Part shown: positions 10,421-21,268 of the stretch, in pieces
Numbering within the stretch: position 1 is the stretch's first letter
Layout: every line of letters starts with the position of its first letter
NCBI GenBank assembly: GCA_902517495.1
Contig: CABYCO010000001.1
Span: forward strand, 62,001 to 126,000
Direction of reading: 5' to 3'
From: an uncultured Pelagibacteraceae bacterium
GTDB lineage: Bacteria > Pseudomonadota > Alphaproteobacteria > Pelagibacterales > Pelagibacteraceae
DNA length: 64,000 nt
Program-made: the position numbers and the translations under genes
The notes under the pieces: generated by a model
What the model was told of the DNA's origin: nothing
The model's input: only the letters and a program-made list of their open reading frames with translations
The model's database searches: none

Positions 10421-11790
10421 CTATTTATAATATTTTTAACTAAAGATTTAAGCTCTTGAGAATTTTTAATGTTATATCTAGTCTTATCACTTTTTTTATC
10501 TTTATATGCTGTTTGATTAATTTTTATATCAAATATTGATATTATTCCTGTATTTATATTTTTCTCAATTTTAAAATACAAAACATTGATATCATTCACT
10601 TTGTCAGACTTTAATTGAAATTTTTTAGCAAACTCTTTTTTATTTTTTATTTTTAAAGAACTTGATGAATGAAATATTATATCACCACTTTCTTCTTTGT
10701 ATTTTATTTCAGTTTTAATTTGACCAATTTCACCAATATTAAATAAAACTTCACTTAAATTTATAGCTTTTTGGCTTATATTTAAACTTATTTTACCACT
10801 TCTAACAAGTTCGTGCTCGATATTATTTAAAATTAATTTGATATCTCCATTTACATTGCCTAATAAATCAGGTTTTAAGTTTAATATAGAAAACATTAAT
10901 TCATCTACCAAAAAATTTAAATTTTGCTTATTCACAGTAATATTAGAATTGAGATAAAAAGGTGATAACTCAATTGTTGAATTAATTTTTATATCATTAT
11001 TATTTTGTGGAGATTTTAAAGTAATAATATTATTTTTTAACTGGTATCCTATTTCAATATTCTGGTTTAGGAAGTTGAGTGAAGTTACACCTTCAAAGCT
11101 AAAATTACTATCATAGTTTAATTCATTTTTTATCAAAATATTTGGTTCTTTAAAATCTATTTCTGTTTGTGAATTCATTCGAGAATTATATTTTTTTTTC
11201 CAGAATGATTTAAAATTTAAATCAAATAAATTTCCTTTGATTTTTAATTTTTTGAAATCATCTTGTTGAGATGTAGTAAAATCAATTTTTTCTATTGGGG
11301 ATATGATTAAAGTCTCATCATTTTCATCTATTATAAATACTTTACTTTTTTTAATATAAAGTGGTTTACTTTCACTATTATGAAAATATTTTCTTAAAAT
11401 ATCATATTCTTTTTTTTTTATTAAAAAATTTGTATTCATTATTTCAAATTTTTCAAAATTAATTTTAGATTTTGGATATAAACTATTAGAGTTCATAAAA
11501 ACTTTTAAGTTTTTTATATCAAATGAAATACTTTCATTATTATTTTCATCTATTGATAATGTTGAATCGCTAATTAATAAATGAGGCTTTGGAAGTAATT
11601 GATACTTTATGTCACCATTTATATTTAAGTTAATATTAAAATCAGAAGAAAATTTACTTTCAATGATGTTTTCTATACTTTTATAATTAAATAAAACTGG
11701 TATTGATAAATAAATGCCAAATAAAAAAAACAATGTAACTAATAAAAAAATGAATTTAGCAAATATTGTTACTTTCAATTTTTTTATCAT
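10417..11790 (-). CDS. AsmA-like membrane-anchored protein
   Basis: N-terminal TM then [31 protein letters not shown], typical AsmA N-terminus. Confidence 0.65.
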   Translation of the reverse strand: MIKKLKVTIFAKFIFLLVTLFFLFGIYLSIPVLFNYKSIENIIESKFSSDFNINLNINGDIKYQLLPKPHLLISDSTLSIDENNNESISFDIKNLKVFMNSNSLYPKSKINFEKFEIMNTNFLIKKKEYDILRKYFHNSESKPLYIKKSKVFIIDENDETLIISPIEKIDFTTSQQDDFKKLKIKGNLFDLNFKSFWKKKYNSRMNSQTEIDFKEPNILIKNELNYDSNFSFEGVTSLNFLNQNIEIGYQLKNNIITLKSPQNNNDIKINSTIELSPFYLNSNITVNKQNLNFLVDELMFSILNLKPDLLGNVNGDIKLILNNIEHELVRSGKISLNISQKAINLSEVLFNIGEIGQIKTEIKYKEESGDIIFHSSSSLKIKNKKEFAKKFQLKSDKVNDINVLYFKIEKNINTGIISIFDIKINQTAYKDKKSDKTRYNIKNSQELKSLVKNIINS

Positions 11791-11826
11791 TAATCCAATA
11801 TCGCTGAAAATGAAAAAAAATAAACG

Positions 11827-13854
11827 ATGAATTTGGATTACTTAACAAATCTTAATGAAAGTCAGGAGAAAGCAGTTTTGCATTTAAACGGACCTCTTTT
11901 GATTGTCGCGGGTGCAGGCTCAGGAAAAACTAGAGTTCTTACAGCTAGAATTGCCCATATTGTCAAACAACATAAGGCATTTCCCAATCAGGTCTTAGCG
12001 GTAACATTTACAAACAAAGCTGCAAAAGAAATGCAATTAAGAGTTTCTAAATTCTTAAGAAAGGAGGCAACTGGTCTTCCATGGTTAGGGACTTTTCACT
12101 CAATTAGTGCAAAAATATTAAGAAAACATGCAGAAGCAGCTGGATTAAAATCAAATTTTTCAATTATTGATCAAGATGACCAAGTAAGATTAATAAAAAA
12201 TATCTGTAAATCTGAGAACATAGATACCAAAAAAATATCTCCAAGATATATTTTGGCAGTCATTGATAAATGGAAGAATAAAGGCTTTTACCCTGACGAA
12301 GTTGTGCTTAAGCGTAAAGACATATTAGAAAAAAGCTTTCAAGGGATATATAAAATATATCAACAAAAACTAATAGATCTAAACGCTGCTGATTTCAGTG
12401 ACTTAATACTTCACACTGTTAAAATTTTTGAAAAACACAGAGATATATCGAAAATGTATTCTAAAAAGTTTAAATATATTTTAGTTGATGAATATCAAGA
12501 TACAAACTTTATTCAAAGTGAATGGCTAAAATATTTAGCAGAACATAATCAAAATATTTGCTGTGTTGGAGATGATGATCAGTCAATATATAGTTGGAGA
12601 GGAGCAGAAATTAAGAATTTTCTTCAATTTGAAAATGTCTATGAAAATACAAAAATAATTAGATTGGAAAAAAATTATAGATCCACTCAAAATATTTTAA
12701 ATGTTGCATCTAATATAATTGAAAATAATCAAAATAGGGTTGGGAAAAAACTTTTTACAGATCAAGAAGATGGCGAACTTGTTACTTTAAACTGCTTTAG
12801 AAATGTAAAAGATGAAGCAATTGAAATTGGTTCTAATATTGAAGATTTAAAAAACAAATTTTCATTAAATGAAGTTGCAATTCTAGTAAGGGCTATATTT
12901 CAAACTAGAGAGTTTGAAGAAAGGTTTTTAAAAATTGGTGTTCCATACAGAATTATTGGTGGAATAAAATTTTATGAAAGAGCTGAAGTCAAGGATTGTG
13001 TTGCGTACTTAAAAACAGTTTTTCAACCTCAGGATGACTTGGCCTTTGAGAGAATTTTAAATGTACCAAAGAGATCAATTGGTGATACAACTGTCAAAGT
13101 AATAAATAATTTTGCAAAATTAAATAAATGTTCATTAGAGATTGCTTCAAAACATTTAATTGAACAAAATAAAATTAAACCTAAAACGAAATTAGGTTTA
13201 AATTCTCTCCTAAATCTTTTAGCCAAATGGAGAAATGACTTAAATAAAAAAATGAATCATAATAAATTATTACAAACAATTCTTGATGAGTCTGGTTATA
13301 GTGAAATGCTTAAAAATAAGAAAGACTTAGAAAATGAAAATAGATTAGAGAATATAAAAGAATTATTAAGTGCGATGAAAGAATTTGATAATTTAGAGAG
13401 TTTTTTAGAGCATGTTGCTCTTGCAACATCATTAGATCAAGATTGGCAAAGTGAAAAAGTCAATTTAATGACAATACACGCTTCCAAAGGACTGGAATTT
13501 GATATCGTATTCTTGCCTGGATGGGAGGAAGGTTTATTTCCCCATCAAAAAAGTATTGAGGAAAAAGGTGAAAGTGGATTAGAAGAAGAAAGAAGACTAG
13601 CCTATGTTGCAATTACTAGGGCAAAAAAGATTGCTAAAATATCATTTTCTATGAATAGGTTTTATCAAGGAGATTGGATTGACAGTATGGCTTCAAGGTT
13701 TGTAGATGAGTTACCAGATGAATATATTAAGAAAAATAATAATTTTGTAGATGAAAAAGAAGAAGATTTTGAATTTAACCAAGATATAGATTTCGAAAGT
13801 GATAGTGAAATTAGAAGCCCTGGTTGGATACGTTATCAAAAAAAATTAAAATGA
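11827..13854 (+). CDS. uvrD: UvrD/PcrA-type DNA helicase II
   Basis: LNESQEKAVLHLNGPLLIVAGAGSGKTRVLTARIAHI; VDEYQDTN; DDDQSIYSWRGAE; LMTIHASKGLEFDIVFLPGWEEGLFPH; EERRLAYVAITRAKK. Confidence 0.96.
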   Translation: MNLDYLTNLNESQEKAVLHLNGPLLIVAGAGSGKTRVLTARIAHIVKQHKAFPNQVLAVTFTNKAAKEMQLRVSKFLRKEATGLPWLGTFHSISAKILRKHAEAAGLKSNFSIIDQDDQVRLIKNICKSENIDTKKISPRYILAVIDKWKNKGFYPDEVVLKRKDILEKSFQGIYKIYQQKLIDLNAADFSDLILHTVKIFEKHRDISKMYSKKFKYILVDEYQDTNFIQSEWLKYLAEHNQNICCVGDDDQSIYSWRGAEIKNFLQFENVYENTKIIRLEKNYRSTQNILNVASNIIENNQNRVGKKLFTDQEDGELVTLNCFRNVKDEAIEIGSNIEDLKNKFSLNEVAILVRAIFQTREFEERFLKIGVPYRIIGGIKFYERAEVKDCVAYLKTVFQPQDDLAFERILNVPKRSIGDTTVKVINNFAKLNKCSLEIASKHLIEQNKIKPKTKLGLNSLLNLLAKWRNDLNKKMNHNKLLQTILDESGYSEMLKNKKDLENENRLENIKELLSAMKEFDNLESFLEHVALATSLDQDWQSEKVNLMTIHASKGLEFDIVFLPGWEEGLFPHQKSIEEKGESGLEEERRLAYVAITRAKKIAKISFSMNRFYQGDWIDSMASRFVDELPDEYIKKNNNFVDEKEEDFEFNQDIDFESDSEIRSPGWIRYQKKLK

Positions 13855-15530
13855 GTACTGAGATAAATAATATTATTCACTCTAATAATATAGATGGGTA
13901 TATTTTACCAAAAAATGATAGTTATTTTACTGAATATTCCAAAATAAATAATCTTAAATCAATTACAAATTTTTCTGGGTCTGCAGGTTTTGCTATTTTT
14001 TTGAAAAATAAAAAGTATTTATTTGTTGATGGTAGATATACTATTCAAGCAGAAAAGGAGTCTGGTAATGAATTTAAGATTTGTGAAATTCCTTATGTGT
14101 GGCCTAAAGATATATTAAAGAAAAAAATAAAGATTGGGTTTGATCCAAATCTTTTTACTTGGGAAACCCTAAATAGATATTTTGGTCATAATTACAATTT
14201 AGTTCCTTTGAATTCGAAATTAGAGAATAAGAATAAAGCCAAAAATAATTATCCCTTCTTTAGTCTAGACTCTGCTGTGACAGGTGAAAGTGCAAATAGT
14301 AAAATAAATCGATTAATCAAAATAATGAAAACTAAAAAAATTGATTATAATTTTATAAGTTCAGGTGAAAATATTTGTTGGCTTCTCAACATAAGGGGAA
14401 GAGATCTTCCAAATTCACCGATTGCAAATTGCAAAATAATATTAACAAAAGATAGAAATATTTATTTTTTTTCAAGTCAAGATAAGATAAAAAAAATAAA
14501 ATTAAGCCATAAAAAATTTAAAATTCATTTTTTAAAAAATAATAATTTTTTGAAATGCTTAATAAATCTTAAAAGTGGAAACTTTTGTATTGATGGTAAA
14601 ACTTGTTCAGTATTCGAAGAAAGCTTAATAAGTCATAAATTTAAAATCGATGATAAAGAAGATTCTATTTACATTCTAAAATCTTTAAAAAATAAAACTG
14701 AGATTAAAAATATGGTTAATGCACATATTGAGGATGGTGTAGCTTTAACAAAGTTTTTATATTGGATTAAAAATTGCAATATAAATAACCTAACAGAGCA
14801 AAAAATTGAGAAGAAATTAGAAAGTTTTAGAAGAAGAAGTAAAAATTATTTATATCCAAGCTTTGATACAATCGCTGGATCTGGACCAAATGGAGCAGTT
14901 ATACATTATCGATCTGATAAATTTACAAACAGAAAATTAAATAGAGATGATTTACTATTACTTGATTCTGGTGGTCAATACAGGTGGGGTACAACAGATG
15001 TAACAAGGACATTATGTTTTTCAAATATCTCAAATAGAGTAAAGAATATATTTACAAGAGTTTTGAAAGGTCACATTGCCGTAGCCCAATCCAATATAAA
15101 AAAAGAGATAAATGGCCATAATATTGATAAAATTGCAAGAAAAAGCCTAAACTCTGTCGGTCTAGATTATCAGCATGGTACTGGTCATGGAGTTGGGGCA
15201 TTTCTTAATGTTCATGAAGGACCACAGGGAATATCAAAAAATAACTTCGTAAAATTAAAAGAAGGAATGATTTTAAGCAATGAACCTGGTTTTTATAAAA
15301 AAAATGATTTTGGAATAAGAATTGAAAATTTAGTTTATATTAAAAAAATTAGATCGAAGCTTTTATTTGAAAACCTAACAATGGCACCTTTAGATACTGA
15401 CCTAGTTAACTTTAAAATGCTTAATAAAATGGAAAAGAATTATTTATTTAAATATCACTTTGATGTTTACAATAATATTTCACCATATTTAAATAAAAAT
15501 GAGAAAAAATGGTTAGCCAGCTTAATCTAG
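13851..15530 (+). CDS. pepP: Xaa-Pro aminopeptidase (M24B)
   Basis: LLLDSGGQYRWGTTDVTRTL, GTGHGVGAFLNVHEGPQ, EGMILSNEPGFY; ATGA overlap with uvrD stop at 13851. Confidence 0.92.
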   Translation: MSTEINNIIHSNNIDGYILPKNDSYFTEYSKINNLKSITNFSGSAGFAIFLKNKKYLFVDGRYTIQAEKESGNEFKICEIPYVWPKDILKKKIKIGFDPNLFTWETLNRYFGHNYNLVPLNSKLENKNKAKNNYPFFSLDSAVTGESANSKINRLIKIMKTKKIDYNFISSGENICWLLNIRGRDLPNSPIANCKIILTKDRNIYFFSSQDKIKKIKLSHKKFKIHFLKNNNFLKCLINLKSGNFCIDGKTCSVFEESLISHKFKIDDKEDSIYILKSLKNKTEIKNMVNAHIEDGVALTKFLYWIKNCNINNLTEQKIEKKLESFRRRSKNYLYPSFDTIAGSGPNGAVIHYRSDKFTNRKLNRDDLLLLDSGGQYRWGTTDVTRTLCFSNISNRVKNIFTRVLKGHIAVAQSNIKKEINGHNIDKIARKSLNSVGLDYQHGTGHGVGAFLNVHEGPQGISKNNFVKLKEGMILSNEPGFYKKNDFGIRIENLVYIKKIRSKLLFENLTMAPLDTDLVNFKMLNKMEKNYLFKYHFDVYNNISPYLNKNEKKWLASLI

Positions 15531-17534
15531 TAAACTTAGCCATTCTTTTTGGGATAAAATTTTTATTCCCAAACTTCTTGCTTGTTCAACTTTTCGATTT
15601 GTAGGTTTTTCACCAATTATTAAGTATTTAAGTTTTTTATTCACTGAACTTACGACCGATCCGGAATTTTTTTCAATTAATGATTTTGCTTCAGCTCTGC
15701 TCATATTTGACAGTTTTCCAGTAAACATAAATGTATTATTTAAAAGTTTTCCATATTTATTTAATTTTAGATCGGAAATATTTAAGAGGGAAGACAACTT
15801 TTCAACTATTTTATAATTAGATTTATTTTCAAAAAATTTTTTAAGAGAATTAATTTGAGTATCACCAATTCCATCTATATTTAAAAATTCATTTAAATTA
15901 TTTTTATTTACAAAGCCTAAAAAATTTTTTATCGACTTTACATATTCTGCTAAAAGTTTCGCATTTTCAATTCCAATATGTCTTACACCAATAGCATACA
16001 AAAATTTATCTAAAGAAACTTTTTTTGATTGATCTATAGAATATTTTAAATTTGAAACTGAGAGATTTCCCCAGCCTTCTAAATTTGATATTTTATTATA
16101 ATCCAAATTATATATATCTTGTGGAAATCTAATTAAATTTAGATCCCAAAAATTTTCTACAACTTTTTTTCCAAGTCCATCAATATTCATTGCATCTTTA
16201 GATATGAAATGTTTAATTTTTTCAATTGCAATTTTTTCACAATCATAACCTTCATTTGTACATCTTCTCACAGCATCATATTTTTTTGTTGTTTTATTGA
16301 ATTCTTTTATTGTTTCTGAACCACAAGATGGACAATTTTTAGGAAAAATAAATTTTTTTGATTTTTTTTCTCTTTTTTTAAGATCAACTAAAATAACATG
16401 AGGAATAACGTCACCTGCTCTCTCTACTTTTACAGTATCACCAAGTCGTATATCTTTTCTAATTATTTCATCTTCATTATGAAGTGTTGCATTTGAAACT
16501 ACTACACCACCAATGTTTACTGGTTTTATTCTTGCTACAGGAGTTAATGCACCTGTTCTGCCAATTTGAATACTAATATCTCTTATTTGAGAATAGGCAC
16601 TATCAGCAGAAAATTTATGAGCTATAGCCCACCTTGGAGAATTTGCAGTAAATCCTAATCTTTTTTGAAGCTCTAAACTGTCTATTTTATAAACAAGACC
16701 ATCCACATCATACTCTAAGTCAAACCTGTCATTTTCAAATTTTTTGTGAAACTTTTCCAGGTCATTAATAGTTTTTAAAACTTTGTTGTAATCATTTGTT
16801 TTAAAACCCCATTTTTTTAATGAATTTAAAAAATCTGACTGTTTCTTAATTTTATCACTTTCGAAATAGCCATAAGTATAGGCTATAAAATTAAGAGGAA
16901 TTTTTTTGGTCTCTTCAGGATTTTTTTGTCTTAAAGAACCTGATGCTGCATTTCTAGGATTTGCAAAATTATTTTTTAATTTTTCAAAATCATCTTTGGT
17001 TATAAAAACCTCTCCTCTAATATCAATATCTTTTGGGAAATCCTTTGAGGTTATTTTCTTTGGTATATCTTTGATCGTTTTTAAATTTTCAGTGATTACT
17101 TCACCTGTGGTACCATCGCCTCTTGAGGTACCAACTGTAAATAAACCATCCTTGTAGGTTAATGAAGCTGAGATTCCATCTATTTTTGGTTCGACGCTAT
17201 ACTCGAGATCTACTTTCTTATTTAAATAATTAAATATTTTCTTTTCAAAATTTTCTAAATCTTCATTGTTAAAAGCATTTGACAAAGATAACATCCTTAC
17301 TCTGTGCCTAGATTTGACAAAATTTTTAGAAGGGGCATACCCCAATGAGTTTGACGGAGAAGATGCACTTTTTAAGAATGTGTATTTTTTTTCTAAATCT
17401 AAAATTTCTTGTTTGATTTTGTCATACAAATTATCAGATATTATTGGTAAACTATCTTCAAAGTATAGTTTATTATGCTTTATAAATTCATTTAATTTTT
17501 TTTCATAATATTTTTTAACTTCATTATGCTTCAT
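15522..17534 (-). CDS. ligA: NAD+-dependent DNA ligase
   Basis: SVEPKIDGISASLTYKDG adenylation motif, BRCT C-terminus, intact zinc Cys pattern CPSCG...RCTNEGYDC. Confidence 0.97.
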   Translation of the reverse strand: MKHNEVKKYYEKKLNEFIKHNKLYFEDSLPIISDNLYDKIKQEILDLEKKYTFLKSASSPSNSLGYAPSKNFVKSRHRVRMLSLSNAFNNEDLENFEKKIFNYLNKKVDLEYSVEPKIDGISASLTYKDGLFTVGTSRGDGTTGEVITENLKTIKDIPKKITSKDFPKDIDIRGEVFITKDDFEKLKNNFANPRNAASGSLRQKNPEETKKIPLNFIAYTYGYFESDKIKKQSDFLNSLKKWGFKTNDYNKVLKTINDLEKFHKKFENDRFDLEYDVDGLVYKIDSLELQKRLGFTANSPRWAIAHKFSADSAYSQIRDISIQIGRTGALTPVARIKPVNIGGVVVSNATLHNEDEIIRKDIRLGDTVKVERAGDVIPHVILVDLKKREKKSKKFIFPKNCPSCGSETIKEFNKTTKKYDAVRRCTNEGYDCEKIAIEKIKHFISKDAMNIDGLGKKVVENFWDLNLIRFPQDIYNLDYNKISNLEGWGNLSVSNLKYSIDQSKKVSLDKFLYAIGVRHIGIENAKLLAEYVKSIKNFLGFVNKNNLNEFLNIDGIGDTQINSLKKFFENKSNYKIVEKLSSLLNISDLKLNKYGKLLNNTFMFTGKLSNMSRAEAKSLIEKNSGSVVSSVNKKLKYLIIGEKPTNRKVEQARSLGIKILSQKEWLSLLD

Positions 17535-17543
17535 TTAATACTT

Positions 17544-18383
17544 TTATTTAAATAGTTTTTCGAGTCTTTTAAGCAAAGATTTTTGCTTTTTAAGATCTTT
17601 TTTAAGTTTAGGTTTTTTATAATTTACATTCAAAATCTTATAAGATCTTTCATACCATTCACTTGATTTATAATTATATCCAAGTAATATAGTATATTTT
17701 CTTGCCTCCTTAACAAGACCCAACTTATAGTTTAATTCTACAAGCCTATACAATGCCTCCTCTATATAAATAGTTGTATCATATTCATTTACTATTTTTT
17801 TATATCTATTCATCGCAGGTATCCATTTCTCTCTCTGCAAATAATAATTGGCCAGATAAAGTTCTTTTGAAGCAAGGATTTCTTCTATCAATTCAAGTTT
17901 AAACGTTGCGTCCTCAGCAAAATCTGTATTTGGAAAATCTTTTATCAACAACGTAAAGTAATATTTAGATTTGTTAATTTCACCAAGATCCTTTTTTTCA
18001 TCAACAATAAGGTTATAATGACAGATAGCTAATAAATAATAAGCATAATCAGTATCAGGATGGTTTTTATATTTCTCTATAAATCTCTCCAACTCAATAA
18101 TTGCATCATTAAAATATAAGTCAGAGTAAAAAGCGTATGCTGCCATAAGTATTGACCTTGGAGCCCAAATTGATTGTGGAAATAACAGTTCTACTTCATT
18201 AAATTTTTTGGCAGCGAAAAATACGTCACCTTTATTAAATTCTTTAATACCCTCATTGTAGGCCTCAATCATTTGCATCTCCAAGCTATCTTCGGTAATT
18301 AATGAGATCTTTTCTTTTTTTTCAGCACAAGAAACTAGGCTTATGATTAAAATAATAATTAATAAAAAATTACGTAATGACAT
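17544..18383 (-). CDS. bamD: Outer membrane assembly lipoprotein BamD
   Basis: Lipobox LVSC, TPR-like repeats; position lpxC-bamD-ligA. Confidence 0.88.
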   Translation of the reverse strand: MSLRNFLLIIILIISLVSCAEKKEKISLITEDSLEMQMIEAYNEGIKEFNKGDVFFAAKKFNEVELLFPQSIWAPRSILMAAYAFYSDLYFNDAIIELERFIEKYKNHPDTDYAYYLLAICHYNLIVDEKKDLGEINKSKYYFTLLIKDFPNTDFAEDATFKLELIEEILASKELYLANYYLQREKWIPAMNRYKKIVNEYDTTIYIEEALYRLVELNYKLGLVKEARKYTILLGYNYKSSEWYERSYKILNVNYKKPKLKKDLKKQKSLLKRLEKLFK

Positions 18384-18422
18384 TGAAAGAATTTTATCAG
18401 AATATTTTTAAAATTCTAATTT

Positions 18423-19346
18423 TTAAGCAATAGATTTTAAGTTATGTCGATTATTTATCAGATAATGAGGTAAATTTTTACCTTTAATTTCTATTAAAGA
18501 ATAGTTTCTATTATCGCTAAATACTTCTCTTAATAATTTATTAGTTAAACTATGACCACCATGTCTACATTTAAGTGATCCTATTAATCTGTAACCTGTT
18601 AAATACAGATCACCCATACAATCAAGAATTTTGTGATTTACAAATTCCTTTTTATTTCTTAGACCATCTTCATTTAATATCTTATCATTTTTTACAACTA
18701 CTGCATTTTCTAAAGATCCACCTTTTCCTAGGCCTATTTTTTTTAGTTTTTCTATATCTTCATATAAGCAAAATGTTCTAGAATTAAATACTTCGTCTAG
18801 CTTATCTTCAAATACATTTATTTTATTTTTTTGATTTTTTATTAATTTATTATCGTATTTTATTTCAAATTCAATTTCTAGTGTTGTATTTGACTTTTCA
18901 ATTGAGATAAATTTATTTCCATCTTTTAATTCAACAGTATTATTTATTTTAATTATTTTTATCGGTATATCGCTATTTTTTAATCCGGTTTCTTTAAAAA
19001 TTTTTACAAAATTCATTGCAGATCCATCAAGTATTGGAACTTCTTGTGAATCTAGTTCTACAACTGCATTATCTATACCAAGCCCTAAAAAAGTGGCCAT
19101 AAGATGTTCTATTGTTGAAACTTTTACGCCATATTGATTTGTTATTGTTGTACACAAAGTTGCATCTGAAACATTTTCAAAATTAGGAATAACTATATTG
19201 TTATTCTTAAGATCAACTCTTTTAAAAACTATTCCAGTGTTTGGGGATGAAGGTAAAATTTTAAGGTTTACTTTTTTTCCAGTATGAATTCCAATTCCAG
19301 ATATTAATACTTTATCAGATAAAGTTGATTGAGATAATAATGACAT
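18423..19346 (-). CDS. lpxC: UDP-3-O-acyl-N-acetylglucosamine deacetylase
   Basis: LSDKVLISGIGIHTGKKVNLKILP; TIEHLMATFLGLGIDNAVVEL; VNHKILDCMGDL; CRHGGHSL. Confidence 0.95.
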   Translation of the reverse strand: MSLLSQSTLSDKVLISGIGIHTGKKVNLKILPSSPNTGIVFKRVDLKNNNIVIPNFENVSDATLCTTITNQYGVKVSTIEHLMATFLGLGIDNAVVELDSQEVPILDGSAMNFVKIFKETGLKNSDIPIKIIKINNTVELKDGNKFISIEKSNTTLEIEFEIKYDNKLIKNQKNKINVFEDKLDEVFNSRTFCLYEDIEKLKKIGLGKGGSLENAVVVKNDKILNEDGLRNKKEFVNHKILDCMGDLYLTGYRLIGSLKCRHGGHSLTNKLLREVFSDNRNYSLIEIKGKNLPHYLINNRHNLKSIA

Positions 19347-19410
19347 TTAATAAAAATATACAAAAATAGGGCCGTATTTAATATTCAAGTAATGTTACAA
19401 GAAAATACGA

Positions 19411-20577
19411 TTATTTAGAAAAGAGATTAAAAAATTTCTCAAAAAACCCTATTTTTTTGGTTTTTTTATGGTTTTTTACGAGGAATCTTTCATCACTTCT
19501 GTGATAATTAATACCTGCTTCACAAATCTTCGAATCATTTTCCTCAAAAAAAATTAATTCTGAGAAATCTTTATTAAAATCAATATTGAAATTATTTGAC
19601 AGTAACTTTGATCCACTTCCAATAAAAATAATACATGGTTTATCAACACTTATATTATTTTTAAAGAAATTATTTTGAATAACTGCTAACTTTATAATTT
19701 CATCTACTCTTGCTTCAATTATTTGTTTCAATACGTCAATTGAAATATTTTTTTTAATTACTTCTCTGTATAGATTAATTTCACTTTTAGAATTTTTATT
19801 TAAAGATATCCCGTACTCATCTTTGTTAAATTTCAATTTTAAGTTCTCGGCATAATTAAGATCTAGTTTTAAAATATTTGAAATATCTTTAGTTATGTTA
19901 TTTCCACCAAGTGGAATAGAATTTAAAAATTGAAATTTATTATTATAAAAAAATAATGCACTAGTTCTTTGATAGCCAATATCTAAAAAAATTAAATTAT
20001 TTTTTTTTTCAAAATTTTTTTTATACAAGATAGATTTTACATAACTTGAACTATATATATTCAGGATATTTAAATTATTTTCTTTAAATTTATTTAGTAA
20101 ATTATGGATTAACGATTTTTTTAAACAAATAAACTTTAAATCTAATATTAAAGATTTTGTTTTAATATCATGAAATGCAGTTTCTAATTTTCTGTTATCA
20201 CCCACAATCATATTGTCTATTGCAATATGTAAAACCTGATCTTTAAAATTATTTTCAGAAATAATAAAGTTAGCTTCCTCAACAAGACTTTTATAACACT
20301 TAGATATTAAAGTAGGATGATCAAAAGATTTTTTAATTGAAAAGTCTATAAAATTAATTTTAGAGGAATCATATAATACATTTACGTCAACTAAGTGTGT
20401 TGATAGTTGTTTTTCTGCATCTCTTATCAATTTATTTAAGGGATTTTCTGAATTTTTATTTTCTAAAGCTTCAGCAATTTGAACATTTGAAGAATAAATT
20501 ATTTCTGATGATTGATCAAATACACATAATCTAATGTTTTTAGATCCAAAATCAATTACTGTATTTAAATTACTCAT
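19411..20577 (-). CDS. ftsA: Divergent cell division protein FtsA
   Basis: Actin-like fold motifs VIDFGSKNIRLCVFD, LIFLDIGYQRTSALFFYNNKFQFLNSIPLGGNNITKDI; C-terminal amphipathic KKIGFFEKFFNLFSK; follows ftsQ. Confidence 0.88.
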   Translation of the reverse strand: MSNLNTVIDFGSKNIRLCVFDQSSEIIYSSNVQIAEALENKNSENPLNKLIRDAEKQLSTHLVDVNVLYDSSKINFIDFSIKKSFDHPTLISKCYKSLVEEANFIISENNFKDQVLHIAIDNMIVGDNRKLETAFHDIKTKSLILDLKFICLKKSLIHNLLNKFKENNLNILNIYSSSYVKSILYKKNFEKKNNLIFLDIGYQRTSALFFYNNKFQFLNSIPLGGNNITKDISNILKLDLNYAENLKLKFNKDEYGISLNKNSKSEINLYREVIKKNISIDVLKQIIEARVDEIIKLAVIQNNFFKNNISVDKPCIIFIGSGSKLLSNNFNIDFNKDFSELIFFEENDSKICEAGINYHRSDERFLVKNHKKTKKIGFFEKFFNLFSK

Positions 20578-21268
20578 TCTGATTTGTCATTATAATTTGA
20601 TTAATTACTCTTAAATCAATAATTTTTATATTTGATAAATCATCGTTATCTATTAGTTGTTTGTAAATTTTAATAGAGTCCATTATATTTTTAGAAGGTA
20701 GTTTAAGAATTAATCCATTAGAAAATACCAAATCCCATCTTCTATTTTTAAAATAATAATACTCTTCTATATTAACAATTTCTAACTTTTGATTTTTTAA
20801 AATATTATATAAATTTAGAAATTGATTTATTTCAAATTCCCCAAATACTGTAGCAGTTTTATATTGTTCAAAAATTTGATTAGAGTTTATAAATTTTCCG
20901 TTTTTACCAATATAAAAGTTTTCTCCATTTATAAAGGTTTTTCCAAGTATAGATGTTTTGGATAAATTTATATTTATAGAAGATGGTATAATTTTCTTAA
21001 CATTTATACTCTCTATAAAATTGAATTTAGTCAATTTTTCTAGAATTTTATCTTCTGTAATTTTGAAAATATTTATATTTTCTAAGTTATATAATTCTTT
21101 TTCAATATTTTTTTTTTCTTCATAGGAAACGCCGGTAATATTAATACTCTTTAATCTGAATTTATCTTGATAATTATTTACTAATTTAAAATTAAATATT
21201 GAACTTAAAAAAATAAAAAAAAACAAATAAAGGTATAATTTATATTTACTTATTGATGGAAGCATCAT
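20570..21268 (-). CDS. ftsQ: Cell division protein FtsQ
   Basis: Single TM + POTRA (KSINITGVSYEEKKNIEKEL), located ddl-ftsQ-ftsA. Confidence 0.85.
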   Translation of the reverse strand: MMLPSISKYKLYLYLFFFIFLSSIFNFKLVNNYQDKFRLKSINITGVSYEEKKNIEKELYNLENINIFKITEDKILEKLTKFNFIESINVKKIIPSSININLSKTSILGKTFINGENFYIGKNGKFINSNQIFEQYKTATVFGEFEINQFLNLYNILKNQKLEIVNIEEYYYFKNRRWDLVFSNGLILKLPSKNIMDSIKIYKQLIDNDDLSNIKIIDLRVINQIIMTNQNE

